Shown here piece by piece: positions 1-10,801 of a stretch of 44,660 nt of DNA. Positions within the stretch are counted from its first letter, which is position 1, and every line of letters starts with the position of its first letter. This DNA comes from Flavobacteriales bacterium (lineage in GTDB: Bacteria > Bacteroidota > Bacteroidia > Flavobacteriales_D > Sanyastnellaceae): the NCBI GenBank assembly GCA_947452685.1, contig CANGEF010000003.1, positions 1 through 44,660 on the forward strand. Reading direction: 5' to 3'. Position numbers and translations under genes: made by a program. A model generated the notes under the pieces. That model was not told the DNA's origin. It was given only the letters and a program-made list of their open reading frames with translations, and did not search any database.

Positions 1-954
1 AATTGCGGCATTGACGCATTGGCCGTAGCCTATGCAGACGAAGGCGTTCAACTTCGTGAAGCAGGAATTTCACTTCCTATTTTGGTTCTTGAACCGAACG
101 TAACCGACTTCACTCCGCTTTTCAAACACCGTTTAGAACCTGAATTATTTTCCATCAGATCCTTCAAAGCGTTCGCGAAAGCTGCCAACGATTTCAATGC
201 TGAAAAATCATTCAAAGCACACTTGAAATTAGACACAGGCATGAATCGTCTTGGGTTCAAGCAAGAAGAAACTTCGGAGTTGCTTCAGTTATTGAAAGAA
301 AATTCGCACATTGAAATAGCAAGCATCTTCACACATTTCGCGGCTTCAGAAGATGAAACGCACGACGCCTTCACACAGAATCAAATCGATGATTTTGAAA
401 ATCGATCTCAGAAAATTTCAGAGGTGCTAGGCTACACTCCCATTCTTCACGCCGCAAATACCGGTGGGATTCAAAGATGGAAAAATGCGCAGTTCGATAT
501 GGTGCGCTTGGGTATTGGACTTTACGGTGTGTCTGCTTTTGAAGAAGAGCAAAAAATGTTGCGCAATGTCGGAAGCCTGAAAACCCGTATTGTTCAAATT
601 AAATCTGTGCTTCCGAATGAAACCATAGGTTACGGAAGAACATTCACTTCAAACCGAGAAATGAAAATTGCCGTTCTTCCGATTGGCTACGCAGATGGAT
701 TCCGCCGCTCACTCTCCAATGGAAAAGGGAAAGTCTTCATCAACGGAATAGCCTGCCCTGTTGTGGGCAGGGTGTGCATGGACGTGACCATGATCGATAT
801 TACAGGAGTCCCTGCACAAGAAGGCGATGAAGCCATTGTCTTCAATTCGGAACACTCCATTCTAGATTTCGCCAAAGACTGCGATACCATTGCTTACGAA
901 ACGCTCACTGGAATTCCCCAACGTGTGAAGCGTGTAATTGTAAACGAAGCCTAA
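1..954 (+). CDS. alr: Alanine racemase C-terminal portion (5' truncated by window; possibly the end of a MurF-Alr fusion as in many Bacteroidota)
   Basis: Frame is open to base 1 (NCGIDALAVAYADEGVQLREAGI). Racemase motifs HLKLDTGMNRLGF, IYGVSAF-like GIGLYGVS, IGYADGFRRSLSNG, VGRVCMDVTMIDIT. Confidence 0.93.
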   Translation, partial: NCGIDALAVAYADEGVQLREAGISLPILVLEPNVTDFTPLFKHRLEPELFSIRSFKAFAKAANDFNAEKSFKAHLKLDTGMNRLGFKQEETSELLQLLKENSHIEIASIFTHFAASEDETHDAFTQNQIDDFENRSQKISEVLGYTPILHAANTGGIQRWKNAQFDMVRLGIGLYGVSAFEEEQKMLRNVGSLKTRIVQIKSVLPNETIGYGRTFTSNREMKIAVLPIGYADGFRRSLSNGKGKVFINGIACPVVGRVCMDVTMIDITGVPAQEGDEAIVFNSEHSILDFAKDCDTIAYETLTGIPQRVKRVIVNEA

Positions 955-1033
955 TTTTCGCAAGGAAAAAGACATTTCTGTGAAGATGTAAGACCTTTTC
1001 ATTCCGATATTTACACCATATCAGAACTAAAGC

Positions 1034-3685
1034 ATGGCAAACAAAATTTCTCGTACCAAATCAATTTTCTTTCTACTTTGTTTTTTCTCGTTTTCATTGG
1101 TATCCTTCGGACAAGCCGAACGAATGAATAATGAATTCATTCTTCAACTTAAAAAAGGATATTCGCCAATTGAAGCGCAAGAAGAATTGATTCAACATTT
1201 CGGAATTCTTCCGGAAATAAAAATAGGTTACGAAGTAAGCGACATCATGCGCGCCTGGCTCTTCACATTCAAAGAAGAATATGTTTCATTGAATGAAATC
1301 ATTCGCTTCGCCCCAACGTGCTCGAGTATTCAATTGGCACAGGCCAACCATAAAATTGCAGAACGTCTTGTGCCTAACGATCCTTCATACGGACAACAAT
1401 GGTTTCACAACGATGCTTCAGACAACGACATTGACACTCCAGAAGCTTGGGACATTACTACTGGCGGACTAACCGCATTCGGCGATGAAATTGTTGTCTG
1501 CGTGGTTGAAGGAGGAGGCGCCAAATGGGATCAAGAAGATATTGTTGCGAACCACTGGACCAACACCAATGAAATTGCAGCAAACGGAATTGACGATGAC
1601 AACAACGGATACATAGACGATGTGAACGGCTGGAATACCACTTCCTTCAACGACGTCATTGCAACAGGAAATCACGGCACACAAGTGAGCAGCATGATTG
1701 GCGCAAAAGGCGACAATGCTCTAGGTATTACCGGTGTGAATTGGAATGTAAAAATTATGCAAGTAGACATGGGTGGTGTTACAGAAGCCAATGTCATTAC
1801 CGCCTACACGTATCCTTTGAAGATGCGTCGCTTGTACAATCAAACCGGTGGTACGCAAGGCGCCTTCGTTGTTGCTACGAACAGCAGCTGGGGTACCGAT
1901 AACGGACAACCTTCGCAAGCACCACTCTGGTGTGCCATGTATGACACGTTAGGCGTAGCGGGAATTCTTTCATGCGGAGCAACCGCTAACAACAACGTGA
2001 ACGTAGATGTTGTGGGGGACCTTCCTACAGCCTGTCCAAGTGAATACCTTATTGCTGTAACAGCAACGAACAGCTCCGATGTCCGCACGTTCAGCGGCTA
2101 CGGAACAACAGCCATTGACCTTGGAGCCCCCGGAGAAGCGGTATACCTCGCAGGAAACACAACTTATGGAAACACTTCAGGAACGTCGTTCGCAAGTCCA
2201 TGTGTTGCAGGCAGTGTAGCACTTTTGTATTCTGCGCCCTGCAACTCGCTCATGTCTATTGTGAACGCAAATCCCACAACCGGCGCTCAACTCATTCGTG
2301 ATTACATTTTCAATGGAGTAGATCTTGTTTCGAATCTGCAAGCCGAAGTGGTTACAGGTGGAAGACTAAACGTTCGAAACAGCCTCGACTTAATTTTGAA
2401 TGATTGTTCGAACGGTGGATGTGTTGCGCCTTTCGCAATAGGCGCATTGCAATCGCCAAACACCCTTGATTATTCTGTTTTTTGGAGTAGTACGCCAGAC
2501 GTTACCACCTTCGCTTGTCAATATCAATTGCAAGGTTCGGGAACATGGACACTCATAGAAAACATTAACGCAAACAGCGTTATGCTCAACGGCCTGCTTG
2601 CTTGTTCCGTTTACGAAATTCAATTGGCTTCTGTTTGCAACGGTGTTCAAGGAAACTGGACAAATTCGTTTGTTCTAAATACTGAAGGCTGTTGTGTAAA
2701 CCCGAACGTTTATTCGGTTCCGAATGCACAAGGGGCAACAACGGCGTCGGTAGCATGGAACGATGTATTCGCGGCTGCGGGTTACACCATTCAGTTAACA
2801 GGACCAAATGGAACTAACATTTTTCAATCCACTGAACCCAATTTCCTCTTTACCAATTTAGACTCTTGCACCACTTACACCATTCAAGTTTCATCTGTTT
2901 GTGTGAATCCTGAAAATCCGATTACACCTTTTGAGTTTGCCACAACAGGTTGCGGTTCATGCACCGACATTGTGTATTGCGATGCAAACGGTGGCGATGC
3001 AAGTGCGGAATTTATTGGCGCAGTATCCGTTGACACATTCACAAACACAAGTGCAACAAACGCCAATTATACAGACTACACAAGCTTGAGCACATTCACG
3101 CTTGTTGGGGGAAATACCTATCCGATAACACTTACTCCAGGATTTGCCGCAGGCAGCTACAACGAATATTTCAAAGTTTGGATCGACTACAATGCGAACG
3201 GAACATTTGACGAGCCCATGGAATTAGCCTTTGATTCAGGCAGCGGGTCTCAAGCAGCCGTTAGTGGTACCATAACGGTGCCTATAAATTTAGCCATTTC
3301 ACCCGGCAGCACCCGCATGCGTGTGGGCATGTCTTACGTAGGAACCTTCGGCGCAGGAACACCACCTACCGCATGCGGTGCCTATGGCTATGGCGAAGTC
3401 GAAGATTATTGCGTTACGATTCAGTGGTCAGATGCTGTTGCAAATATGGCAGCCCCTCTGAATCTTCAAGTTTATCCGAACCCCGCAAACGAATCCATTT
3501 ACCTGACACTTCCTTCCAACATTCAAAAATTCAATTTGAGAATTTTATCGAACGAGGGGAAATGTGTGAAGCAACTATTTTCAGACTCACGAACAATTGA
3601 TGTAAATGATTTAGCATCGGGTTGGTACATTCTTGAAGTACTTTCGGAAAATGGAATTGCTCGAACAAAAATTTGTGTTGAATAA
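1034..3685 (+). CDS. Secreted S8 (subtilisin-like) serine peptidase with fibronectin III-like and GEVED domains and T9SS type A sorting domain
   Basis: Signal peptide; His motif GNHGTQVSSMIGAKG; oxyanion NSSWG; Ser motif GTSFASPCVAGSVALL; GEVED motif YGYGEVEDYCVTIQ; C-terminal LQVYPNPANESIYL...GWYILEV. Confidence 0.92.
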   Translation: MANKISRTKSIFFLLCFFSFSLVSFGQAERMNNEFILQLKKGYSPIEAQEELIQHFGILPEIKIGYEVSDIMRAWLFTFKEEYVSLNEIIRFAPTCSSIQLAQANHKIAERLVPNDPSYGQQWFHNDASDNDIDTPEAWDITTGGLTAFGDEIVVCVVEGGGAKWDQEDIVANHWTNTNEIAANGIDDDNNGYIDDVNGWNTTSFNDVIATGNHGTQVSSMIGAKGDNALGITGVNWNVKIMQVDMGGVTEANVITAYTYPLKMRRLYNQTGGTQGAFVVATNSSWGTDNGQPSQAPLWCAMYDTLGVAGILSCGATANNNVNVDVVGDLPTACPSEYLIAVTATNSSDVRTFSGYGTTAIDLGAPGEAVYLAGNTTYGNTSGTSFASPCVAGSVALLYSAPCNSLMSIVNANPTTGAQLIRDYIFNGVDLVSNLQAEVVTGGRLNVRNSLDLILNDCSNGGCVAPFAIGALQSPNTLDYSVFWSSTPDVTTFACQYQLQGSGTWTLIENINANSVMLNGLLACSVYEIQLASVCNGVQGNWTNSFVLNTEGCCVNPNVYSVPNAQGATTASVAWNDVFAAAGYTIQLTGPNGTNIFQSTEPNFLFTNLDSCTTYTIQVSSVCVNPENPITPFEFATTGCGSCTDIVYCDANGGDASAEFIGAVSVDTFTNTSATNANYTDYTSLSTFTLVGGNTYPITLTPGFAAGSYNEYFKVWIDYNANGTFDEPMELAFDSGSGSQAAVSGTITVPINLAISPGSTRMRVGMSYVGTFGAGTPPTACGAYGYGEVEDYCVTIQWSDAVANMAAPLNLQVYPNPANESIYLTLPSNIQKFNLRILSNEGKCVKQLFSDSRTIDVNDLASGWYILEVLSENGIARTKICVE

Positions 3686-3718
3686 GCGAACCAAATGACA
3701 AAATAAATTGTCTTACTC

Positions 3719-6382
3719 ATGATGACCCGTAAACTCCTTCTCACTTTTTGCACTTGGCTCATTGCTTTTGCTGCTTGGGCTACGCATAATCGTGCGGGAG
3801 AAATTATTTACGAGCATGTGAGTGGTTACACCTACAAGGTTACCATTAACACCATTACGAAAGCCAGTAGCTTCGCGGCCGACAGACCTTTTCTGAAAAT
3901 TAGATGGGGAGACGAACCCGCCGGAACACCCGACAATCAACTCGATAGTTTACCCCGATCTGTGGAACAAATTCTGGGAACGGGTGATGCGAAAAAAAAT
4001 CAATACATCGGCTTTCATACCTACGCAGGTCCTGGAGTGTATTACCTCTCCATGGAAGATCCGAATAGAAATGAAGGCGTTATTAATATCTTGAATTCCG
4101 TGAACCAAGTGTTCACCATTCAATCCATGATTGTTATTTCCCCGGCAACAGGGCACAACAATTCCGTTCAACTTTTAAAAATGCCCATCGAAGACGCTTG
4201 CCTGAATCAGCCCTGGATACACAATCCCGTTGCTTATGATCCAGATGGAGATTCTTTGGTCTATTCTCTTGTCCCCTGCATGGGTGCAGGAGCAGATCCG
4301 CTCACCGGATGGTTGCTTCCAGACGCTAGCACCGTCAATGGCTCAGATGTTTTCAGTATTGATGTGAATACCGGTGATGTTACTTGGGTGGTTCCGCCAT
4401 TGGCCGGCGAATTCAATATTGCAATTAAAGTTGAAGAATATAGAAACGGAATGTTAGTCGGTTATGTCATTCGTGACATGCAAATCACGGTTATTACATG
4501 CAACAACCAACCGCCTGTGATTGCGCCTCTTCCAGATTATTGCGTGGAAGCAGGAAGCACCATTCAATTCGATGTAAACGCAACCGACCCGAATGGAAAT
4601 GCCGTGTTCATTAGCGCATACGGAGGCCCTTTAACAAACGTGGTTCACGAAGCAGAGTTCAACACATTCACAGACACCTTCTACTGGCATCCGGAATGCA
4701 AAGAGGTACGCGCCACACCCTACACCGTAAGCTTCGAAGCGTTAGACGACGGCTATGTTCCCCTAGCAGATATAGAAACTGTGAACATCACCGTTGTAGC
4801 TCCCAAAGTTCAAAATGTACAAGCCAACGCCGTGGGTTCAACAGTAAGCGTAACCTGGAATGCAACGCCGTGTAGTGGCACTTTTTCACCGTATGAATTT
4901 GCGAATGTTCGCTACTTCATTTACAGAAAACAAAACGGATTTAATTTCAATCCTTCGAATTGTGAAGTGGGAATGCCTGCTTATACCGGATTTGTCTATG
5001 TTGGACAAACATTGGGTGCAAACAGCACAACCTTCCACGACAATGCGCCCGGATTTGGCGTTCCTTTCTGCTATCGCGTTGTTACAGTTTGGCCAGATGG
5101 GGCATTGAGCTACGCCAGTGATGAAGCGTGTGTTCAAATCTTAAAAGACATTCCTGTGATTACTAAAGTGAGTATTGAAACAACCGATATTTCAGTTGGA
5201 AGCGATACCGTTTGGTGGTCGCCACCTTCACAACTCGACACGCTTGCTTTCCTTCCACCGTATCACTACGAATTGGAATTCGACAACAACGGAACATGGC
5301 AAACCATCTTCGCCTCAAATCCGTTTACAATCCTAAATACCGGCGATACCATCTATTATCATTCGAACATTAACACGGCTTCTTCTTTGAAAAAATACCG
5401 CGTGAAATTTTATTCGAACGAAGATGTTGTGGGTTACTCTTCCCCAGCAACCTCACCCTGGCTTACATGTACACCGCAGGATAACGCTATTCAATTGAAT
5501 TTGGGCGGACAGTTTCCGTGGTTAAACTCGCGCTATTTCATTTACAGAAAAGCACCGGGCGAATTCGCTTTTTCATTGCTTAATGAAACCACAGCATCGC
5601 AATACCTAGATACCGGATTGGTGAACAATGCTAGCTATTGCTACAAGATTCTTACGCTTGGATCCTACGGCGCACCGAATGTTCCCGATTCTATTTATAA
5701 TTTTAGTCAAGAAATTTGCGCAAGCCCTTTCGATTCCACCGCACCTTGTGCGCCGCTTATTTCGCAGATAAGCAATTGTGAAATTCCCGCACTCCAAATT
5801 TCTTGGAACAACCTAGACCCTTCGTGTGCCCAAGACATTACGGCTTATAACATCTATTATGCGCCCACAGACACAAGCAAGTACACGGTACTTGGAACGC
5901 TTAACGGAATCAATAGCACAGAGTTCGAATTCATTCATCCAAACGGTCTTGAAAGCATCGCAGGTTGCTTCTACATTACCGCTTTAGATTCGTTGAATTT
6001 ATGGCCAGACGGAGAACTGCACCAGAATGAAAGTCTGCCTTCCAATGTGGTTTGTGTAGACAATTGTCCTACCTACGAAATGCCGAACATTCTTACACCA
6101 GACTTCGACGGGTTGAATGATTTATTGAAACCATTCCCTTACCGCTCAATTGAAAGCATTGATCTGAAAATTTTCAATAGATACGGCACATTACTTTTCC
6201 AAACTACCGACCCAGAAATTTTGTGGAATGCAACCGACGAGAATACACAAAACCTGGTCAGCTCTGGAACCTATTACTACACCTTGGTCGTGAACACCAT
6301 TCGATTGCAAGGCATTGTTCCTGTCTCGAAAGAAGGATACATTCAGATATTGGACGCCACCAAGGCCACACCTCAACAATAA
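3719..6382 (+). CDS. Large secreted protein with gliding motility-associated (CHU_C / T9SS type B) C-terminal domain and Fn3-like repeats
   Basis: Signal peptide followed by ATHNRAGEI; C-terminus NILTPDFDGLNDLLKPFPYRSIESIDLKIFNRYGTLLFQT...WNATDENTQNLVSSGTYYYTLVV. Confidence 0.9.
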   Translation: MMTRKLLLTFCTWLIAFAAWATHNRAGEIIYEHVSGYTYKVTINTITKASSFAADRPFLKIRWGDEPAGTPDNQLDSLPRSVEQILGTGDAKKNQYIGFHTYAGPGVYYLSMEDPNRNEGVINILNSVNQVFTIQSMIVISPATGHNNSVQLLKMPIEDACLNQPWIHNPVAYDPDGDSLVYSLVPCMGAGADPLTGWLLPDASTVNGSDVFSIDVNTGDVTWVVPPLAGEFNIAIKVEEYRNGMLVGYVIRDMQITVITCNNQPPVIAPLPDYCVEAGSTIQFDVNATDPNGNAVFISAYGGPLTNVVHEAEFNTFTDTFYWHPECKEVRATPYTVSFEALDDGYVPLADIETVNITVVAPKVQNVQANAVGSTVSVTWNATPCSGTFSPYEFANVRYFIYRKQNGFNFNPSNCEVGMPAYTGFVYVGQTLGANSTTFHDNAPGFGVPFCYRVVTVWPDGALSYASDEACVQILKDIPVITKVSIETTDISVGSDTVWWSPPSQLDTLAFLPPYHYELEFDNNGTWQTIFASNPFTILNTGDTIYYHSNINTASSLKKYRVKFYSNEDVVGYSSPATSPWLTCTPQDNAIQLNLGGQFPWLNSRYFIYRKAPGEFAFSLLNETTASQYLDTGLVNNASYCYKILTLGSYGAPNVPDSIYNFSQEICASPFDSTAPCAPLISQISNCEIPALQISWNNLDPSCAQDITAYNIYYAPTDTSKYTVLGTLNGINSTEFEFIHPNGLESIAGCFYITALDSLNLWPDGELHQNESLPSNVVCVDNCPTYEMPNILTPDFDGLNDLLKPFPYRSIESIDLKIFNRYGTLLFQTTDPEILWNATDENTQNLVSSGTYYYTLVVNTIRLQGIVPVSKEGYIQILDATKATPQQ

Positions 6383-6385
6383 AAC

Positions 6386-6982
6386 ATGTTCACAGGAATT
6401 ATAGAGTCGCTCGGAAAAATTGTAAAAACAGAAACTGTTGGAAGCAATTTAGAACTTTGGCTTTCTTGCCATTTTACCAGTGAATTGAAAATAGACCAAA
6501 GCCTCGCTCACAACGGAATTTGTTTAACTGTGGTTGAAATTGTGAATGATACTTATCGCGTCACTGCAATAGATGAAACCATTCAGAAAACAACCATTGG
6601 AACGTGGAAGGAAGGGGATTCGATTAATCTTGAAAGGTGCGTAAAAGTGGGCGATCGACTCGATGGTCACAACGTTCAAGGACATGTAGATGTCGTTGGA
6701 AAATGTATTTCCAGAACAGAAAATAACGGCAGTTGGAAATTCACGTTTGAATATGCTCCGAAAGAACTCGGACATATTACCGTTCCGAAAGGAAGCATTG
6801 CCATAAACGGCGTAAGTCTTACGGTTGTAGACAGTTCGAAGACTTCTTTCTCCGTAGCTATTATTCCGTTCACCTTCGAGCACACCACTTTTCAGTTCAT
6901 TGAAAATGGAACAATGGTTAATTTAGAATTCGATATTATGGGGAAGTATGTGGCCGCGTATATGGCTGCACTATCTTCGTAA
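6386..6982 (+). CDS. ribE: Riboflavin synthase alpha subunit
   Basis: MFTGIIESLGKI N-terminus; duplicated lumazine-binding repeats with LAHNGICLTVVEI and SIAINGVSLTVVD; GHNVQGHVDVVGK. Confidence 0.96.
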   Translation: MFTGIIESLGKIVKTETVGSNLELWLSCHFTSELKIDQSLAHNGICLTVVEIVNDTYRVTAIDETIQKTTIGTWKEGDSINLERCVKVGDRLDGHNVQGHVDVVGKCISRTENNGSWKFTFEYAPKELGHITVPKGSIAINGVSLTVVDSSKTSFSVAIIPFTFEHTTFQFIENGTMVNLEFDIMGKYVAAYMAALSS

Positions 6983-6983
6983 C

Positions 6984-9785
6984 ATGATATCTTCAGAACA
7001 CGAAAAAAAACTATTTCTTCTCGACGCATACGCACTTATTTTCCGTGCTTATTACGCATTCATTAGAACACCCCGCATTAACAGCAAAGGGCTGAACACT
7101 GGGGCCATGTTCGGATTCACGAACACGCTTCTCGACATCCTAAACAACGAGAAACCTTCACACATCGCTGTCGTTTTCGATGCGCCTGAACAAACACTGA
7201 GAGAGATCGATTACGAAGCCTACAAAGCAAACCGATCAGAGACTCCTGAAGACATTAAACTAGCAGTTCCGTACATTAAAAAAATAGTTGAGGCATTCAA
7301 TATCCCCATGCTCATTGCTCCGGGATATGAAGCGGATGATATCATTGGAACGCTTGTTAAAAAGGCCGAAGAAAAAGGATTTCATACCTACATGATGACT
7401 CCCGATAAAGACTACGGCCAACTGGTTAGCGACAAGTCATTCATCTACAAACCCGGCTACCAAGGCGGTAAAGCAGAGATCCTAGGTGAAGCTGAAGTCT
7501 GCGCAAAATTCAATATTCAAAATGTGAGTCAGGTTATTGATCTGCTCGGTCTCATGGGAGATGCGGTAGACAACATCCCTGGAATTCCGGGTATCGGTGA
7601 AAAGACTGCAGCAAAATTATTGGCTGAATTCGGAAGTCTAGAAGGCCTTCTCGCAAACACAGATAAACTGAAAGGAAAGCAAAAAGAAAACGTAGAGAAC
7701 TTCCGCGAGCAAGGAATTCTTTCAAAGAAACTCGCCACCATTATGCTCGACGCGCCTACTCCACTCGATGAAGAAGCGTTAAAAGTGAGCGAAATAAATA
7801 AAGATGCCATTCGCGAAGTGTTCGAAGAACTCGAATTTCGTCAGTTAATCAAACGTGTCCTGAACGAGGAACCTGAAACGAATGCAACAGCCAATGCTTC
7901 TTCAAACAGCAACTCAGCACCTGATTTATTTTCTTCTGCTGGTGAAGAAGTGATTGTTCCTTCAACACCAAAAAACACAATTGAAAATACAGATCATGAA
8001 TATTTCATGGCTACTTCCGAACAGGAACTTCAATCATTAATTTTAGAATTACAGCGCGCAACCCTCTTTAGTTTCGACACCGAAACCTCAGATCTAGAGC
8101 CACATTCGGCCTACCTCGTTGGACTTTCTTTCAGCACACAAGCGCACACGGGTTGGTACGTTCCCATTTCTTCGAACTTCGAAGAAGCACAAAAGCAATT
8201 GGAAATTTTCAAAGAAATTTTTTCAGACAAATCAAAAACACTTGTTGCGCAGAACTACAAGTTTGACTTCAAGATGATGAAGAAGTATGGTATGAAGATT
8301 CAAAATAAAATCTTCGACACGATGCTGGCGCACTACGTCATTAACGCAGACGGAAAACACGGCATGGATGCGCTCAGCGAAAGCTATTTAAATTACAAAC
8401 CGGTTTCCATTGAATCGTTGATTGGCCCGAAGGGAAAGAATCAAAACTCAATGGCGCACCTTCCAGCCGAAAGCATTAAAGATTACGCAGCAGAAGACGC
8501 AGATGTGACCCTTCAACTTTCAGAGATATTTATACCTGAATTGGAAAAACAAGGAACCACTTCTGTTCTAGAAAACATTGAAACGCCGCTCATTGAAGTA
8601 CTTGCTAACATGGAATGGGAAGGCATTCGCGTTGATAAAGATTTCTTAAACGCCTACAGCGTTGAGCTTGGAAAGGAACTCGATATCATTGAAGAAAAAA
8701 TAACGGAGCTCGCAGGAGAAAAATTCAACCTCGATTCTCCAAAACAATTGGGTGTTATTCTCTTCGAGAAATTGAAAATAACAACTGAAATGAAGAAGAC
8801 AAAAACCGGTCAATACAGCACCGGTGAAGATGTCCTTCAACGCTACTTGCACACCCACGAAATTGTTCCACTTATTCTCGATTACCGTGAACTAAGAAAA
8901 TTGAAGAGCACGTATATCGATACACTTCCAAATATGATTAATCCAATCACCGGACGTGTGCACACCAACTTTATGCAAGCGGTTGCAGCAACGGGAAGAT
9001 TGAGTAGCAATCAGCCGAATTTGCAGAACATACCTATTCGCACATCGCGCGGGAAGGAAATTAGAAAAGCCTTTGTTGCTCGCGATGAAAATCACGTGTT
9101 AGTGAGCGCCGATTATTCGCAAGTTGAACTTCGAATTATTGCAGCATTAAGCGAAGACAAAAACATGATCGAAGCGTTTCAGCAAGGCGAAGACATTCAC
9201 AAAGCAACGGCTTCGAAAGTATTCAACGTTCCGCTGGAAGAAGTAACAAAGGATATGCGAAGCAAAGCGAAGGCCGTTAACTTCGGAATTATATACGGAC
9301 AAGGTCCATTCGGATTGGCGCAGCAGCTGGGCATTTCAAGAACCGAGGCGAAAAACATCATTGAAGCTTACTACACCCAATTCGCAGCGCTGAAGACTTA
9401 CCAGCATCAAGCGGTAGAAGATTGTCGCGCAAAGGGCTTCGTAGAGACTGTGCTCGGACGTCGTCGCTTCCTTCCAGATATCAACTCTTCAAACGCCATC
9501 TCAAGAAGCTTCGCAGAACGAAATGCAGTGAACGCTCCAATTCAAGGATCGGCAGCCGATGTTATTAAAGTGGCTATGGCCAAAATTCAATCTGCACTGA
9601 AACAAGCCAACCTTAAAACCAAAATGGTTTTGCAAGTCCACGATGAATTGCTCTTCGATACGCCTAAAGAAGAAGTTGAACAAGTATTTGCTTTGGTAAA
9701 GCATGAAATGGAAAACGCTGTGAAGCTTTCGGTGCCTTTAGAAGTTGAAATTCAAGCTGGCAACAACTGGCTCGAGGCACATTAA
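6984..9785 (+). CDS. polA: DNA polymerase I (5'-3' exonuclease, 3'-5' exonuclease and polymerase domains)
   Basis: ATG at 6984, one nt after the ribE stop. LFLLDAYALIFRAYYAF; FSFDTETSDLEP (proofreading DxE); SADYSQVELRIIAALS; KAVNFGIIYGQGPFGLA; VLQVHDELLFD. Confidence 0.98.
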   Translation: MISSEHEKKLFLLDAYALIFRAYYAFIRTPRINSKGLNTGAMFGFTNTLLDILNNEKPSHIAVVFDAPEQTLREIDYEAYKANRSETPEDIKLAVPYIKKIVEAFNIPMLIAPGYEADDIIGTLVKKAEEKGFHTYMMTPDKDYGQLVSDKSFIYKPGYQGGKAEILGEAEVCAKFNIQNVSQVIDLLGLMGDAVDNIPGIPGIGEKTAAKLLAEFGSLEGLLANTDKLKGKQKENVENFREQGILSKKLATIMLDAPTPLDEEALKVSEINKDAIREVFEELEFRQLIKRVLNEEPETNATANASSNSNSAPDLFSSAGEEVIVPSTPKNTIENTDHEYFMATSEQELQSLILELQRATLFSFDTETSDLEPHSAYLVGLSFSTQAHTGWYVPISSNFEEAQKQLEIFKEIFSDKSKTLVAQNYKFDFKMMKKYGMKIQNKIFDTMLAHYVINADGKHGMDALSESYLNYKPVSIESLIGPKGKNQNSMAHLPAESIKDYAAEDADVTLQLSEIFIPELEKQGTTSVLENIETPLIEVLANMEWEGIRVDKDFLNAYSVELGKELDIIEEKITELAGEKFNLDSPKQLGVILFEKLKITTEMKKTKTGQYSTGEDVLQRYLHTHEIVPLILDYRELRKLKSTYIDTLPNMINPITGRVHTNFMQAVAATGRLSSNQPNLQNIPIRTSRGKEIRKAFVARDENHVLVSADYSQVELRIIAALSEDKNMIEAFQQGEDIHKATASKVFNVPLEEVTKDMRSKAKAVNFGIIYGQGPFGLAQQLGISRTEAKNIIEAYYTQFAALKTYQHQAVEDCRAKGFVETVLGRRRFLPDINSSNAISRSFAERNAVNAPIQGSAADVIKVAMAKIQSALKQANLKTKMVLQVHDELLFDTPKEEVEQVFALVKHEMENAVKLSVPLEVEIQAGNNWLEAH

Positions 9786-9863
9786 TATCATTTTTTTTAC
9801 TTGGCATTGTAACTATATTCGCAATAACCCGTACCAAAGTGCTAAACTATTCATTCAGTTCAA

Positions 9864-10784
9864 ATGATTAAAAAATACCTCTCCCTCACTGCAATCGTCA
9901 GTGTATGCTTAGGCAGCCTTGCATTTGTTGCATGCGGCGGAAGCGAAAAAAAGACTGAAAATAAAGCGCCACTCGAATCTGGAGCAAGCGAATTAACCAA
10001 CAAAGACGAATTCTTCAAAGACCGTGAGCAAGCGTTGAAGGAAATTTTCTTCAGTATTCCCGCTCCAATTGAAATGGCCGACATGATTAAAGATGCCGGA
10101 TTCAGCTTTGATAAAGCCATGCTGCATTCCGTGGATAAAGTTTCGAAATACGTCGACGAAGAAAATCGTGCAATCAATTTGGGAATCTACGCTGCAGATC
10201 TGAGTTACAGCACCGTTTTCGAACAGAAGCAAGAGTCTGTAAATTACTTAGCAGCTTCGAAAACCTTGGCAAGCGCACTGGGTATTGAAGGCGCCTTGGA
10301 TGAAAAATTCATGGAGCGTGTTCAAAAAAATCAAAACAACAAAGACTCTCTTTTAAGTTACGTTACGCTCTCTTATCAGAATGTGAACGCATACTTGAAA
10401 GAAGGAAAGCGCACAGATGTGAGCGCGCTAATTGTTGCAGGCGCCTGGGTTGAAACGTTGTATTTGTCTACTCAATACGCAGGTAAAAAAGGTGAAAAAG
10501 CCATGAAGCAACGCGTTGCAGAACAGACCTATTCACTTAACCAATTGGTAAGCTACTTGAATCTGTTCGCCACGAGCGACCGCGTTAATCGCATGAAAGA
10601 AGACCTTACCAAACTTCAAACGATCTACAAAGATGTAGTTGTTGTGAAAGGCGAAACTTCAGTTGAAAAAGATGGCAACGGTGTAACCACCATTGGCAGC
10701 ACTGAAACGGTAACCATGAACGATGCAACACTAGCTAAAATAGCTGCCGAAGTTGTTGTCATTCGTAACAAATACATTCAATAA
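9864..10784 (+). CDS. Lipoprotein of unknown function
   Basis: N-terminal signal with a lipobox-like Cys (SLAFVAC-GGSEKK); otherwise mostly helical sequence with no motif I recognise. Confidence 0.8.
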   Translation: MIKKYLSLTAIVSVCLGSLAFVACGGSEKKTENKAPLESGASELTNKDEFFKDREQALKEIFFSIPAPIEMADMIKDAGFSFDKAMLHSVDKVSKYVDEENRAINLGIYAADLSYSTVFEQKQESVNYLAASKTLASALGIEGALDEKFMERVQKNQNNKDSLLSYVTLSYQNVNAYLKEGKRTDVSALIVAGAWVETLYLSTQYAGKKGEKAMKQRVAEQTYSLNQLVSYLNLFATSDRVNRMKEDLTKLQTIYKDVVVVKGETSVEKDGNGVTTIGSTETVTMNDATLAKIAAEVVVIRNKYIQ

Positions 10785-10801
10785 AAAATTCAGAAGATAT
10801 C

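Noticed and set aside
6524-6883. 119-aa antisense ORF within ribE
   Set aside because: ribE is unambiguous on the plus strand; the antisense translation shows no domain features.
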